A program made the translations under genes and the position numbers. This document shows, one piece after another, positions 45,952 through 58,700 of a DNA stretch of 64,000 bases (the first letter of the stretch is position 1; each line of letters begins with the position of its first letter). Below the pieces are notes generated by a model, which had not been told where the DNA came from, ran no database searches, and worked only from the letters and a program-made list of their open reading frames with translations. The DNA lies in assembly GCF_000003195.3 (NCBI RefSeq), contig NC_012874.2, positions 64,058,580 to 64,122,579 on the forward strand, written 5' to 3'. The stretch comes from Sorghum bicolor (Eukaryota; Streptophyta; Magnoliopsida; Poales; Poaceae).

Positions 45952-46983
45952 TATAATTGTCCAAGCAGCTCGAGGCCCGATAGCCCGACACGAGGCCCTT
46001 AAATTTGGCCTAGCCCGAATTTCATCAGGCTCGGGCTGGCCCGCACGAGGCAGCAGGCCATGCCTAGGCCGCTACTCAGGTCCGCGGGCAGGCGTGGCAC
46101 GGCTCATAAATTAGTGAAAGGTCCGATGCGGCCCGGTACCAGGAATAGCGTGCTAAAGCCCATCCCACCCCCTTCCACCAAAACCCTAGCTTTCCTACTC
46201 TTACCCCCGCGCCACATTCCCAATCTCCCGCAACCATGACTGTGAGTGAGGTGTGCTACTCCGAGTCGCAAGCCGAACTCACCTCCATTGCCCGCTGCTC
46301 CTAGTGCAGTTAGTGGCCACCCCTCCACCATGCCTAACGCGGCCGCACCTACACCCCTCCTCTCTATCACGCTTGGTGCACCACCCGATCGCACCCTTCT
46401 CTCTCTCCTTTGATTCCTCTCAGATCCGAGCAAACAACCATGGACGAGCACTCAAGCAACCAGGGGCAACCTCAACAGCGGCGTGCAACCCTGAAGAGAA
46501 GTCACGAGGAGGAGCAGGTTGGAGCCATGCGCAGGCACAACCTTGCGCTGCAGCAGCACATCCTTGGTGTCGTCATCATCGGCTGCGGCGTGCTCGACCC
46601 CGAGGAGGTCGCGTAGCTGACCTGCCTCCCCTTCCCCCATCTCTCTATGTTGACATTCTGTGGGCCTCGAGATGGCCTGGCCCATTGGTCATGGCATGCT
46701 TTTTGAACCAGCCCGGTATGAAAAGCGGCCCGACAGGCTATGTCTGGGCCGTTGGCTAGGCCCGTGGCCCTAACAGGCACGGCCCGAGAGGCACGCCATG
46801 CTGTGCCAGCCTGACCTGTATCGGCCCGGCCTATTGGACATCTATAGTTCCATGGTTCCTTGTAGGCCCGTGGCCCTAACGGCCCAGGAGGCACGTTGTG
46901 CTGTGCTAGCCTGACCTGTATCGGGCCGTGCCTGGCACAGGCCCATGCCAAGCTAGATCAGGCGGGCCCGTTGGACATCTATA
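45952..46983. mobile_element. hAT-like non-autonomous element with near-perfect 8-bp TSD
   Basis: The termini tataattgtccaa (left) and tatagatgtccaa (right, minus strand) match at 11 of 13 positions. Flanks are gttccacg (45944-45951) and gttccatg (46984-46991). The interior is rich in ggcccg words and holds an open frame at 46440-46616 without known domain. The right end with its flank is tandemly duplicated (termini at both 46846 and 46983). Superfamily is inferred from TSD length. Confidence 0.6.
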
Positions 46984-47003
46984 GTTCCATGGTTCCTTGT
47001 GGA
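46750..47003. repeat. Tandem duplication, period about 137 bp
   Basis: ttggacatctatagttccat begins at 46834 and again at 46971. Upstream gcccgtggccctaac also repeats. The duplication includes the element terminus and its flank. Confidence 0.85.
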
Positions 47004-47658
47004 ATGAGACACAAGTCATCTTGAATCGCGTCCACTTCAGCTATCAATGCCAAGCCCACAGGGCTCAGCCACCGGGTTGATGTTGCAGAGAAGTTGCCGC
47101 TGCTATCACAGACCACAGCCCTGGCTGCTCCATGCTCCAGTACCGTGATCCTGCAGGAAGGCGCCATTGGAGTTGATCTTCAGCATACCTAGAGCCAGAG
47201 GACTCCATCGTGTTGACAGTGGCCTTGTGTTGTCGCTGACGCCACTTCCACCTAGAGCCCCTTGATCATTATTCTGTGTAAGCAAGTCTCTCTAGTGCCC
47301 AGTTAATCGCCAGACAATGATCAAGGGGTGTTTTCCCATGTCGTCATAGGATTATTCCTCGGTCCACCTATAGGCAATAGAAATTATCTAGCTAGGAGAT
47401 CTCTTGTCCAAGTCTCCGGGTGGAGACGCTGGAGCTTGAGTGCTTGACGACGTTAGGGATTTCAGCATATCCCAAAAGATGCCTGCTGTAGTGCACTGTG
47501 TAAGAGCAGGAATGTGGATTTATATATCTTCGTGCCGCAGAAGTAACAAGTTCCAAATGGTTCCAAGTGTCGACGGTGAAGGTTCTCACAACATGGATTA
47601 AAATATGAAATCATGAGATACTCGCCACCCAAACACTCTCACCTTTGGAGGCACTTTA
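47004..47658. other. No gene seen
   Basis: Sequence of moderate GC content. Short frames on the minus strand near 47000-47250 have a LINE- or reverse-transcriptase-flank flavour but no diagnostic motif. Confidence 0.4.
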
Positions 47659-47659
47659 G

Positions 47660-47815
47660 GCCCTGTTTGGTTCCCCTTGCTAAATTATAGCTAGCTAAAT
47701 TTTAGTCACTTTAGTAGCTAAAGTACCAAACACATTGACTAAAAGGTGCTAAAATAATTTAGTCCTATTAGTCATCTAAGAGTAGCTAAAATAATTTTAG
47801 CTAGCTAAGTCATTG
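47660..47815. mobile_element. Tourist-like MITE, right end lost
   Basis: The left terminus ggccctgtttggttcc is preceded by TTTA, with internal gctaaattatagctagctaa and its inverse. The right terminal repeat is missing. Confidence 0.65.
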
Positions 47816-48150
47816 CTGGCCGGTGAGTGAGCAGCCCGGCCCGCGCCATCATCCCTTTCTTGCATATCTAATTTGGCCAACATGCTGTAGGCTGATCGGA
47901 CAGAGTATAGTCCATGTCGTTCGCCCGACCATGCATGCCCCAAATTCATCTTGTCTCCTACCCAACGGGATACATTTGACAACCATAGCATCCATGAACA
48001 AAAGGTTCTCGTCTAGCGTTGCCTCATCCCATCTTCTTCCATCTGCTACAATGAGCTCATCACTGACACGGATTCTCGAGGCACATGGTTTTAGACAGAT
48101 CGGCTTGCCACCCATAGCACTCCATATCCATCGATCCTCCAAAACATTGG
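47800..48150 (-). pseudogene. LINE fragment (region before the zinc-binding RVT domain)
   Basis: Frames on the minus strand read VSDELIVADGRRWDEATLDENLLFMD and then YSVRSAYSMLAKL, the pattern before the zinc-binding domain in plant LINEs. It is broken across frames and cut on its 5' side by the hAT-like insertion at 48204. Confidence 0.65.
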
Positions 48151-48203
48151 TACTTTCACCATCACCAATTCAGCGGTTAAGACTGCACTGCAGAGCCTTA
48201 CGG

Positions 48204-48889
48204 CTCACGATGCAGGCGGGGCGGGTTGTGGCCAACCGCAAACCCACAAAGCTCGCCGCAAGCAAATGCCTGCGGGTTTTGTGGCTGTCCGCAAACTAAA
48301 TTACATGAGTAACAAAGTTTTGTGGGCTTTGTGGCAGCAAACGTAAGTCCCATAGAGACCCCCAAGGTGCATAACTACGTCTATAATAATGCTTTGGTTG
48401 TCGGCCGCAGTTAGCCTCATCTCCATAGAAGTTGAAACCAAATCGCCAAATGAAAAAACCGCAGCCCTGATTAGGCGTCTGCATCCTGCAGAAGCAAGCA
48501 GCAAGCACTAGGATGGCAGTATCTGCCATGTTGTTCTTATCCTCTCCTGCCTACTACTCTTCCTCCACTTCGGCCATGTCTCCAGCGCCTGCCATGGCTG
48601 CAAGGCCCGCAATTTCATCTGCAGGACATAGCGCAAGCACAAGGAGAAGCATATAGGAGGGCGACACCGACAACACCGGTGGTTGCGATAGGGATAAGCA
48701 AGGAGAGGCCTTTCTTGCGGGTTTTGTGGGTTCTTTACGGACTACAAACAATGTCCAGTGGACTTTGCGGGTGAACAATGTTTAGGCCACAAACAACTTG
48801 CAGCTGGGGCACACGGTGACCACGCAAACCATGATTCTGCGGGGCAGGCTGGTGGGTAGCGGTAACGACCCGCCCCGCCTGCATCCTGA
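48204..48889. mobile_element. hAT-like non-autonomous element, TSD CTTACGG
   Basis: The inverted termini share gatgcaggcggggcgggt, left at about 48209 and right at about 48869-48886 on the minus strand. CTTACGG flanks both sides (48197-48203 and 48890-48896). The interior has repeated gcgggttttgtgg words in both orientations and no transposase. Confidence 0.72.
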
Positions 48890-48896
48890 CTTACGG

Positions 48897-49800
48897 CCAT
48901 CTAAAATAGCATGCCAGGTGTGGGATGAATTTCATTAGTTCCTCGCTGCCATGAAGTCTCCATTCGGAAAATATTTTCCTTTAAGCAATCTGGAGGCATA
49001 GTGTATCTGGCGATGTCATCAGTTGCATTGCCATCCCTGTTTTTCAAGCATCGCCAAATTAAACAACTTGATACCTTCGGAAGCCCATCCCTCCATGACA
49101 CTTCAGAAGCCGTGTGATCTATTACAATTACTCTACAGCTACCCCGAATTGTCACCTCCACATATAGATGACATTTACTTGGGCCACACCAAAAAATGCA
49201 CTCAGAGATACATCCTAAAAACATACACACCAGATCATCTTGAACTCATTCCGTCTCCTTACTTCACCAAATCCAACGGCCATTGTTCAATGTGTCTCCC
49301 AATTCACTAAAATTACCCACCTGCCACTAGTTACAAAGGTAAAAATTCATTTTCACCCTCTACCCCCTTGGTGACACCAGAGAACACACGCCTTCCCCCA
49401 ACATGGCTAGGGTTCCCCGGGTGCGCGCCGCCTCATCTGCTCGCTGGACTGCCTGCCGTGCTTTGGCGTAGGAAGGAGTTTGTTCATGGTGGGTGTTGTT
49501 CATCCCTCATCGTGGCCTAGCTCAGGGGCTGTTGCGGATATTTGGCTGCCACAGCCTTCCATCTCGCCCTACAGCAAGCGGCATCGACACCACCCTCCAC
49601 CCCCGGCAGCAATGTTGGTGGTGGTTCCTTCTACCTATTATTACCTCGAGCGCCGGCAGTTGGGGCTCCTGCACCCCATTCTCAGTTGTCTACTTCATTT
49701 TTTTTTGTGAAAACTAAACTGGACATAGCACAACAGAACAATCTCTGCAAAAAGGGGACAAATCCGTGAGATCCATGTACTAGACTACCACAGTGCCAGG
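48897..49800. other. No gene supported
   Basis: An open minus-strand frame at 48901-49230 and plus-strand frames at 49480-49710 show no recognisable motif. Confidence 0.45.
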
Positions 49801-50202
49801 TGTTGGAGCAGGATCACCTGGGAACGTCCCAGCTCGACGACGTCGGACGACGGCGTGGTGACCGCGGCGAGATCCGAGTAGATTCAAACGAGATAAGTAA
49901 AACTGGAAAGCCAAGAATATGATTGCTGCCAAAATCGCAGCCCAATCGGTCCCTTGATACTTCTATTTATAGTCTCAAGATTACAAGACTCCCACGCCGT
50001 CACGAGCAGGTGCGCGCCACCGTTTCACCGCGGGACGCGCCACATGCGCCGTGCGCGCCACGGCGTGAATAGACCAGACACGGACTCCAGGCCAGGCGTG
50101 ATCGAGCATGCCTCCGATCACAGCCTCCTGCTATCCTAACTGACTCTGGACTCTAACTATGACAAAGATTACATGATGAGATATCGCAACAATTAGCTAA
50201 CA
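49801..50202 (-). repeat. 3' LTR of copia 1
   Basis: 402 bp, starting tgttggagca and ending attagctaaca (plus strand). It is the downstream LTR of the minus-strand element. Confidence 0.97.
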
Positions 50203-50216
50203 ATTCTCCCCCTAAG
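50203..50216 (-). other. Polypurine tract of copia 1
   Basis: On the coding strand, CTTAGGGGGAGAAT directly abuts the 3' LTR, the expected plus-strand priming site. Confidence 0.85.
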
Positions 50217-50226
50217 TTGTTGCACC

Positions 50227-53200
50227 TCAACGACGCCAAGAGCGCTCCTGAGCTCCACGAACCTGACCCGGCCGAGTGACTTTGTGAAGATCCGCAAGCT
50301 GATCCGCTGTTCCAACATGCTCCACCTCCACTTTGCCCTCCTCTATGCACTCACGAATGAAATGATACTCCGTATCAATATGCTTGCTGCGATCGTGATG
50401 CACAGGGTTCTTGCTCAACGCTATTGCAGACATATTGTCCATTAGCAACTTCACTGACGCCGCCTTTGTCCCCAGTATGTCAGCTATCAAACGACTCAGC
50501 CAAACACCTTGACAGGCCGCTGCAGCCGCTGCAACATATTCAGCTTCGCACGAAGACAGCGCAACAATCTTCTGCTTCTGCGAAGCCCAGGTCACCAGAC
50601 TACCACCGAGGAAGAACACAACACCCGTAGTGCTCTTGCGATCCTCCACGCCTCCTGCAAAATCACTGTCACTGTAACCCAGCAATATTGGCGACAGTGC
50701 AGTCCCCTTGCCATACTTGCAGCCGTAGCCTATAGTGCCCTTCAAGTATCTTAGTATGCGCTTGACAGCTGCCCAGTGAGCTTTTCCCGGGGCTTCCATG
50801 TACCTGCTCACCATGCCGACCGAAAAAGCTAAGTCCGGTCTAGTGTTAACAATGTAACGTAGGCTCCCAATAATGCTCCTGTAAGTTGTCGGTTCAACCA
50901 CCTCCCCCTCCTTGGTCTTGTAGAGCTTCAGCCTTGGTTCCATCGGCGTGTCACAAGCATTGCAGGTCACCATCCCTGCAGTCTCAAGGATTTTTACTGC
51001 ATAAGAACCTTGACTGATTACAATCCCAGCATCTCCTTGCTTCACCTCTATTCCCAGATAGTAGCTTAGGAGACCGAGATCGCTCATGCTGAACTTATTT
51101 TTCATCTCAGCTTTGAATTGCACAATATCTTGCACGTTTGGCCCCGAGATAATCAAATCGTCAACATAAACCCCTACAATGAGTGGAGAAGTCTTGCTGT
51201 TTCTCTTGTATACAGCATGATCCATGTTGCTTTTCACAAAACCGAGGGCTAAGAGCTCTTTATCAAGCTTGGCATTCCAGGCTCTTGGAGCCTGCCTCAG
51301 GCCATACAACGCTTTCTTCAGCCTTAACACCTTGTCACTGTTGCCGACTATGAAACCGGGAGGCTGCTTGACAAACACAGTTTCAGACAAGTCTCCATTA
51401 AGAAAAGCACTTTTTACATCCATGTGGTGCACTTGCCAACCTCCCTGAGCTGCTAGTGCCAGTAGCACTCTGACTGTCTCAATTCGAGCAACTGGTGCAA
51501 AGACCTCATCGAAGTCCACTCCTTGAACTTGAGCATAACCTTTAGCCACGAGTCTTGCTTTGTGTTTAACCACATTGCCTTCAGGATCCTTTTTCACTTT
51601 GAAAACCCACTTAAGGCCGATTGCCTTGTGGTTCCTCGGAAGATCACTGACCTCCCAGGTCTTGTTTGCCTCAACTGCCTGCATCTCAGCTTTCATGGCA
51701 TTCCTCCAACAGAGCTCTGACAAAGCTTGATCAACTGTGCATGGCTCCTCAGCTGCTACTAGGCACACCCCGCTGTACTCGAGCTGATATGGTTCGGTCG
51801 ACTCCAGCAGGTCAGGTATTGTTCTGTACCTCTGAGGCACCCCTTCTGAATCCACTTCGCCACCAGTAGGAGGAGTTGCCCACTGGATTATGTTTTCTTG
51901 ATTTGATCCGCTGATAGACTATCCCGGAGTGTGTGGTGATGCATCGCCATGTCCTCCGTGGGGTGGAATTGAATGAACAGGTGACCCCGGCTCAGAATGT
52001 TCCGCCGGCTCAACTGCAGCTTCGGGGTTTTCAGAAAAATCCCCATCAACGCCTGTTGTCGGATGCGCTACAGTAGCCTGTTCTTCATCAGGGTAAAACA
52101 CACTGAAACTCGGTTCCGTTTCAGCTTCAGCAGGCCCGCCCGCAGTTTCAGCTGTTCCTTTCTCCCCCCAATTCCAGCCCTTTCTTTCATCAAAAATGAC
52201 ATCACGAGAGATGATCAACTTCTGTTTAACTGGATCAAAAATTCTGTAGGCTTTTGAACCTACTTCATACCCAAGGAAAACACCAGGAGTCGATCTGTCT
52301 GACAATTTCGACACCCCTGGTCCGAGCTTCTTCGCATAAGCCAAACATCCGAATGTTCTCAGATGTCTCACACCCGGTTTCCTTCCGTACCACGCTTCAT
52401 AGGGTGTCTTGCCCTCCAAGCTTTTCGTCGGTGCCCTGTTTAACAGATAAACCGCCACAGACATTGCTTCTCCCCAAAATCTCCCGGGGACCTGCATACT
52501 CTTCATCATGCACCGTGCCATCTCCACGACTGATTGGTTTCGGCGCTCAACGACGCCATTCTGTTGCGGTGTCCAGGGAGCCGTCGTGTTGCGCTTCACG
52601 CCTTGCTCATTGCAATACACCGTGAAGACACCTGAGTTGAACTCACCCCCCTGTCAGTTCTGAATGCTTTCAGGCGCTTGCCAGATTCAGACTCTGCTGC
52701 TGTTTTAATTTTCTTGAAGTGTGCAAAAGCTTCATCCTTCGTCCTTAACAGTTCGATCCACATGAAACGACTGTAATCATCGACGATTAACAAGAAATAC
52801 AGCTTACCACCAGGAGTTGCCGGGGTTATAGGTCCACACAGGTCGCCGTGCACCAGCTCCAGGCCCGTGGACGCCCTGTATGCCGATGCGCGTGGAAACG
52901 GGGCTCGGTGATGTTTCCCAAGTGCGCAGCCGTCGCACACTTGTTCGCCGTGCTGGATCAGTGGAATTCCCTCCACCATCTCTTTTCGACCCAAATCACG
53001 AAGTGATCTGAAGTTCAGGTGTCCGTAGCGTGCATGCCATAGCCACGCCTGGTCATCCATCTTCGCTGTCAGGCACACCGGAGTTGTTAAGTTGACTTGC
53101 ATGATGTACAACCTCCTCATCCTCTCCGCCCTGATCAGAACGTTTAAGTTCCCGTTGACGCGCTCGAACACCTTCATCACGCCATGGTCCATCTCGACAC

Positions 53201-54488
53201 GACAGCCAGCCTCCTCCAGCTGGCCAAGGCTCACAATGTTACAGCGGAGCGACGGTATGTAGTACACTTCTGTGAGCACACGATGGTCTTGATTCTTGCC
53301 GGCGATCGCGACTGCACCGATCCCGCAAATCTCCACCTTCGACCCATCTCCAAACCGCACCGCTCCCCTTACTGTCTCATCCAGTGATGCCAAGGCTTCA
53401 CGGCACCCTGTCATATGGTTCGTGGCCCCGGTGTCAAGAACCCACGCGCCCACGTCATAAGATGATGGGTACACGCGTTCTTGGTTCAAGAACACCTGCT
53501 GCGTCGACACTCCCGTGGATCGGACCACGTTACAGACTTGGGCAACCAGCAGCGCTCCATTGTCACCGTCGGTGTTAGCATGATGTGCAACCTCATGACG
53601 ATCCTTTTGAGGTTTGTTCTTGCACTCCTTGCCCCAGTGGCCATAAACACCACACTTGCGACACTTTCCTTTTCGGCGTGGCGCACCCGTGTCAGGGTCA
53701 CGTCCGTCTCCGCCACCATTGTTCTTCTTCTTCCAGTGCTTGTCCTTCTTGACATAATGTCCACCGCCTCCACTGCCCTTCGTGACAGATGACGACGATT
53801 CAGACACCATCCGAGCCTTGTTCCTTTCGGCCCACTCCTCCTCCGTAAGAAGAAGCTTGGAGGTTTTCTCTGTCACCTGCTCCAATGCAGGCTCAAACCT
53901 CTCCTCGGCCGCGCGCAGGTGGCCGATTAACTCTTCCATGGTCAGAGTCTTCAGCTCTTTAAACATCTCGATGGCCACTGCCACTTGGCTGTAACGAGGT
54001 GGCACCACACGTAGGAATTTCTTCACCACCCGTGCATCGGTGACACTCTCCTCCCCGAGGCCGCGCAGATCAGTGACGAGCTTGGTGATTCTTATAGCAA
54101 AATCATCAATCGTCTCGCCCGGTTTGAACGTGATCGCCTCGAATTCAGCCAGCAGCTTTTGGGCGTTTACCTCCTTGACACGATCCGCGCCGAGGCGCAT
54201 GGTTTTGATGGCAGCCCAGGCTTCCTTCGCCGTCTTCTTGTTCAAGAGCATAGAATGCATCTCTTGTGGCACCCCTCGAAGCATAGCTCCCAGCGCCAAC
54301 CGATCTCGGCGTCGTTCAGCCTTGTCATCAACGATCGCGTCCCAAAGATACAACCCCTCGAGATTGCACTGGATGTGTGACGCCCAGCCTTGATAATTGG
54401 TGCGAGTCAACATCGGCCACGTGAGATTTCCCGAGGCTTGGTTGAAGGCCCACTCCATCATATCCTGTTCCTTGCTAGTTTCACCCAT
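50227..54488 (-). pseudogene. gag-pol of copia 1, nearly intact
   Basis: From ATG 54488: a gag domain, the zinc knuckle CRKCGVYGHWGKEC, protease WVLDTGATNHMTG, the integrase zinc region (WHARYGHLNF) and integrase core. RT has YVDDLII and RNase H has DSDFAGG, CEAEYVA and HIDTEYHF. The frame breaks at the C6 run 52646-52651 inside the integrase core, at an in-frame TAG at 51921-51919 between integrase and RT, and near 50281 just before the C-terminus. Everything else is open, which fits the almost identical LTRs. Confidence 0.95.
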
Positions 54489-54591
54489 GGCGGCTGATTC
54501 CGGCAACAGCACAACTTTCCTTCGCTCCTCCCTGATGGATCACACCAGCAGGCTTCCTCTACTCCTTCTCACCACCGGCGAGCGTCTCCTC

Positions 54592-54609
54592 CTTGGCTCT
54601 GATACCACT
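54592..54609 (-). other. Primer binding site of copia 1 (initiator Met tRNA type)
   Basis: The coding strand reads TGGTATCAGAGCC right next to the 5' LTR, the common plant copia site complementary to the 3' end of initiator methionine tRNA. Confidence 0.9.
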
Positions 54610-55011
54610 TGTTGGAGCAGGATCACCTGGGAACGTCCCAGCTCGACGACGTCGGACGACGGCGTGGTGACCGCGGCGAGATCCGAGTAGATTCAAACGA
54701 GATAAGTAAAACTGGAAAGCCAAGAATATGATTGCTGCCAAAATCGCAGCCCAATCGGTCCCTTGATACTTCTATTTATAGTCTCAAGATTACAAGACTC
54801 CCACGCCGTCACGAGCAGGTGCGCGCCACCGTTTCACCGCGGGACGCGCCACATGCGCCGTGCGCGCCACGGCGTGAATAGACCAGACACGGACTCCAGG
54901 CCAGGCGTGATCGAGCATGCCTCCGATCACAGCCACGTGCTATCCTAACTGACTCTGGACTCTAACTATGACAAAGATTACATGATGAGATATCGCAACA
55001 ATTAGCTAACA
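54610..55011 (-). repeat. 5' LTR of copia 1
   Basis: 402 bp, with two substitutions relative to the other LTR. Confidence 0.97.
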
Positions 55012-55016
55012 CCAGG

Positions 55017-55768
55017 CGGCCAGATGCAGATGCACCGGCTCAGCGTGGCCTCTCCTAGAGTCTGGCTCGGTGCGGTGCCACGTGAACAGATATAGTGCAC
55101 GTACTATGCTCCAAGTCTTCACCGCACTGCTCCATGGTCTGCTGGAGCTCACTTGATCCACGCTGCTCTGGTGCTTCTAGGTCGGCTTTAGCTCCTGCTC
55201 TTGCCGCATCACCCCTTGCACACCGTCATCGGCGGCCAGTCACCGCAGGTAGGGTTAGGGTTTAGCGAGTAAATGTGGGAGTGGACGAGTGGGTTGGGTC
55301 AGGTGGGAGTGGGACAAGGGTCCAGGGAAGAGGGAACACTAGGGTTTGCTGATAGTTTGGTTTTCTCATTTTTACAGTACTTTGGTTCCATGTGAAATTT
55401 GAAACCGAATGCAATGGCCAAAGTTCTATAAAATTCAGTTTGGTTCGGTTTGGGGAGAAAATTGCCTGGCCCTAGATAAACTCCATCTGTATCATCCATC
55501 CAACTTGTGCGCATATATATTATTGTTGGTCATCAAATCGTGTTTTTCCCAGGCAAATGTTACATATAGAACTGACTTGGAATAGGGGTGGTATTATTGA
55601 AGTGTTTCCACGTCGTCCTTTCTTTTATTACAAGAACACGAATGGCTGGCGGACAGTAAACCAAATTAAAGGCAAAGTGAGACAAGGAAATCGAAAGGGT
55701 GAATCAACAACGCGGAACACATGCATGCGCGTACCATGCATCCTGTCCAGAACGAACTCGATCATCAA
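55017..55768. other. No gene seen; 3' flank of the subtilase
   Basis: Before the copia insertion this was continuous with the sequence left of 49796. The last part, near 55690-55768, resembles the 3' flank of the truncated subtilase (a atgcatgtgttccgcgttgt-like stretch). No open frame is supportable. Confidence 0.5.
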
Positions 55769-58700
55769 TTAAGATGCATCAGCAACGAAGTCCCTTACGA
55801 CGGTCCGAACGGCGATAGGGATCCTCACCGAGTGCTTGCCATCGTCCAACCATGTCAGGCTCCCAAACGCGTAGCCGCCCTGCACTCTCTGCTTCGCCAT
55901 GAACGTCACCTTAAATGTCGTGTTCCTAGGGCCACCTTTCTGGAAGGCGATCACCGGAGGCTCCACGCTCATCTTCACCCCCGCCGGCGCCTCCACCACC
56001 GCCCGGTACGTCGCCTTCGCCGGCCCGACGTTGGTCACCGTGCGTGTGAGCGTGACGGACTCCTTGAGGTCAGGCACGGCGATGGATGGCAGGTTGAGCT
56101 GTTCAATGTCGAGGTCGTCGTTGTTGTAGTCGTCTGGTTTGATGTCGTATACCAGGCCAGGATCCATGGCCCTGTCTGGCTGTATGTGGCCGCTGCCGAA
56201 GTCGAAGGGGTCGGCCGGTTTTCTTTGCACTGAGTTGGCTTGGATTGGCAGGCCGAATCGATCCGTCACCGATGCTGAAGGGGACATGTATAAAGTGGTA
56301 GTAATAGGCTGCTACTGGTTAGTGTGGGGATAAGAGGTTTCTTGGTTGAATCAATCAATAATTACCTGTGGTAACGATGGCGGACTTGATCATGGCAGGC
56401 GACCAGTCCAGGTGAACCGACTTGAGCAAGGCAACGATCGCGGAGACATGAGGGCATGCCATGGATGTCCCGGACATGAGCTCGTACGAGTCACCCTTGG
56501 CTGCCAAGATGCTCACTCCAGGGGCAGCTATGTCGGGCTGTCATCCAAACACAAACAGAGAAGCCAAAGATGCTATCATTTCATTCAGGACAAAGATCGT
56601 CAATGCATCACCCAATCAAGAGAAGGTATATACGCATATCACCTTGAGTATACCAGGGAACTGTGCACTCGGGCCCCTGGAGGAGAACGTGGCGACTCTC
56701 GGTGAGGCAACCTGTGCTCCGACCACCGTCGCCGCCGGAGATATCTTGGCTACCACACTGGCAAAAGTTACACAGACAGGAACACAGGGGAGGGTATCAT
56801 GAGAAGAGGCCGGAACAGGAGAGGCCATCATTGGAGGACTAATAACTGAAGAAGAGTGAATTAGACGTACCTGTTGTTACTTTGGATGATCCTGAATATG
56901 GTTTCTTTGTCCACCACGACGCAGGGCATGTGGCCTTGGCAGTACAGCTGGTAGTCGAGGATGTCGGTGCTGTACTGCTCGAAGATTATGCCCTTCGCCC
57001 CGCCGGCAATGGCGGCTTGTGTGGCCTTGACAAACTCCGCCCCTGGAGAATAGGTGGACGGGATTGCCGGTGCAAAGCATACAATGATTTTCCCGGTGAT
57101 GTTTCCAGACCCCAGGTTCTTCCTGTCGCACCTGATGCCGGAGAGAATGTGTTATTTAATTTTCATTCTCTCTATGTACTATGTAGTAGTACATCATTTT
57201 TGTTATGTAGAAAGATACAAGTTATATATTATGTATCTAGAAAAATAGAACACATTATAATTTAAAACGGAGGGACATAAAATATAATTAAGAGTCTTTG
57301 ACATTTAATTTAGTGCCATATTAAGTAGGGACTACTACTACATAAAACCTTTACCATGGCCTTTTGTTTTGGCCCTCGGAGGCGGGCAGCGCCTCGGTTA
57401 ATTCAGGTCGGGCTGCCAGCCCAGCAAATGTCTCGGTTAAAAAGTTAACCGAGGTGGTCACTATAAGACAATCGCCGCGATTAATAGATTAACCGAGGCG
57501 GTTGCCCTAAAGCGCGCAACCGTTACACTTAATTGATTAACTATGATCTTTGATCCGAGGTGGTTACTCTGCCTGTCGCGATTAAAATTACTATAGTGGT
57601 GGGCCAAAAACCCCTCCTGCTCACCCAAAAAAATAGTGCAACTACAACTTACTATTACTACTAAGATAATTCTTTTTAGGGCCTCCACCATAATTCTCTC
57701 GAGAGAGTTAAAAAATAAAAAAAGTAGAAACTCTCTCAAAAGTAAAAAGAAAAGCATCCGATCATCAATTTTGTATGTTATAATCTACTCATCATCATAA
57801 AAAAAATTCTCTTAATTCTAAATTATTAGACTTTTGGCTTTTCTGGATATGTCACTGGAGTCCAATTTTAGCACTTCAACTCAAAACCAGATATCATATC
57901 GACCATCAAGATTATTTTAAAGCTAGATTTAAATATTCCAAAAATAAAATTCATTTTCTAATCTCTAATAAAAATTCATGAGAAAATCATTTTCACCACA
58001 AAAATATGACTCCAGTACCATTTTTTTTCCTAATAAAGTCTCACCCGTTCCTTGCTTAGATTATATATATGTATTCTTTTGTGGCATAATAATAACATAA
58101 TTTACGAAAGCCAAAGTGCATGTGTTACCCAGTAGCCGCGAAATGGAGCGAAGTAAAGCCGTTGTTGCTCTTGGATGCCGCTGAGCGGTTGTGGTAGTAC
58201 AATGATTGACCCTGCAAATGACTCAGGATTAATTTTTTCCCCATCACGGAAATCATAAGAAAATCGCATATATAATAACAAATAAATATATACAGTGAAT
58301 GAAAGAAAACAAAAAAAAAACGTCATGATAACGACTGAGTGCTTGGTAGATGGTTAATGGTAGGCGTACGAACCACCATCTTCTGTCCGTCGCCGAGTGT
58401 GATGACGGTTGGGAAGGAGCGATCCACGGTGGCGGCGGCCACCGTGATGACCCACGGCAGGGCGTTCTTGACGGTCTGCTGCACGGGGCCTTCGTTCCCC
58501 GCAGCGAACACCACGGTGATCCCGGCCGCCACGGCGTGCAGCGTCTCGGGTTTCTCATTGACGCCTCCCAGCGACAGGGACAGCACGTCGACGCCGTCCC
58601 CGATGGCGTCGTCGAGGGCCGCGAGGACCGACGCGTCGCCGCAGCGCGCGTCGAGGCCGACGGCGTGGCACGACTTGTAGATCGCGAGCCGCGCGCGCGG

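Larger units (their letters stand above)
49801..55011 (-). mobile_element. Ty1-copia LTR retrotransposon 1, full length, very young
   Basis: There are two 402-bp LTRs (49801-50202 and 54610-55011) that start TG and end CA and differ at only 2 positions by eye (CTCCTG against CACGTG near the right ends). The 5-bp target duplication CCAGG is perfect (49796-49800, 55012-55016). Internal order on the minus strand (gag, protease, integrase, RT, RNase H) is that of Ty1-copia. Coding is interrupted by two frameshifts and one stop. Confidence 0.97.

Noticed and set aside
48901..49230. 109-codon minus-strand frame
   Set aside because: No diagnostic motif. It could be eroded LINE sequence but I cannot support it.
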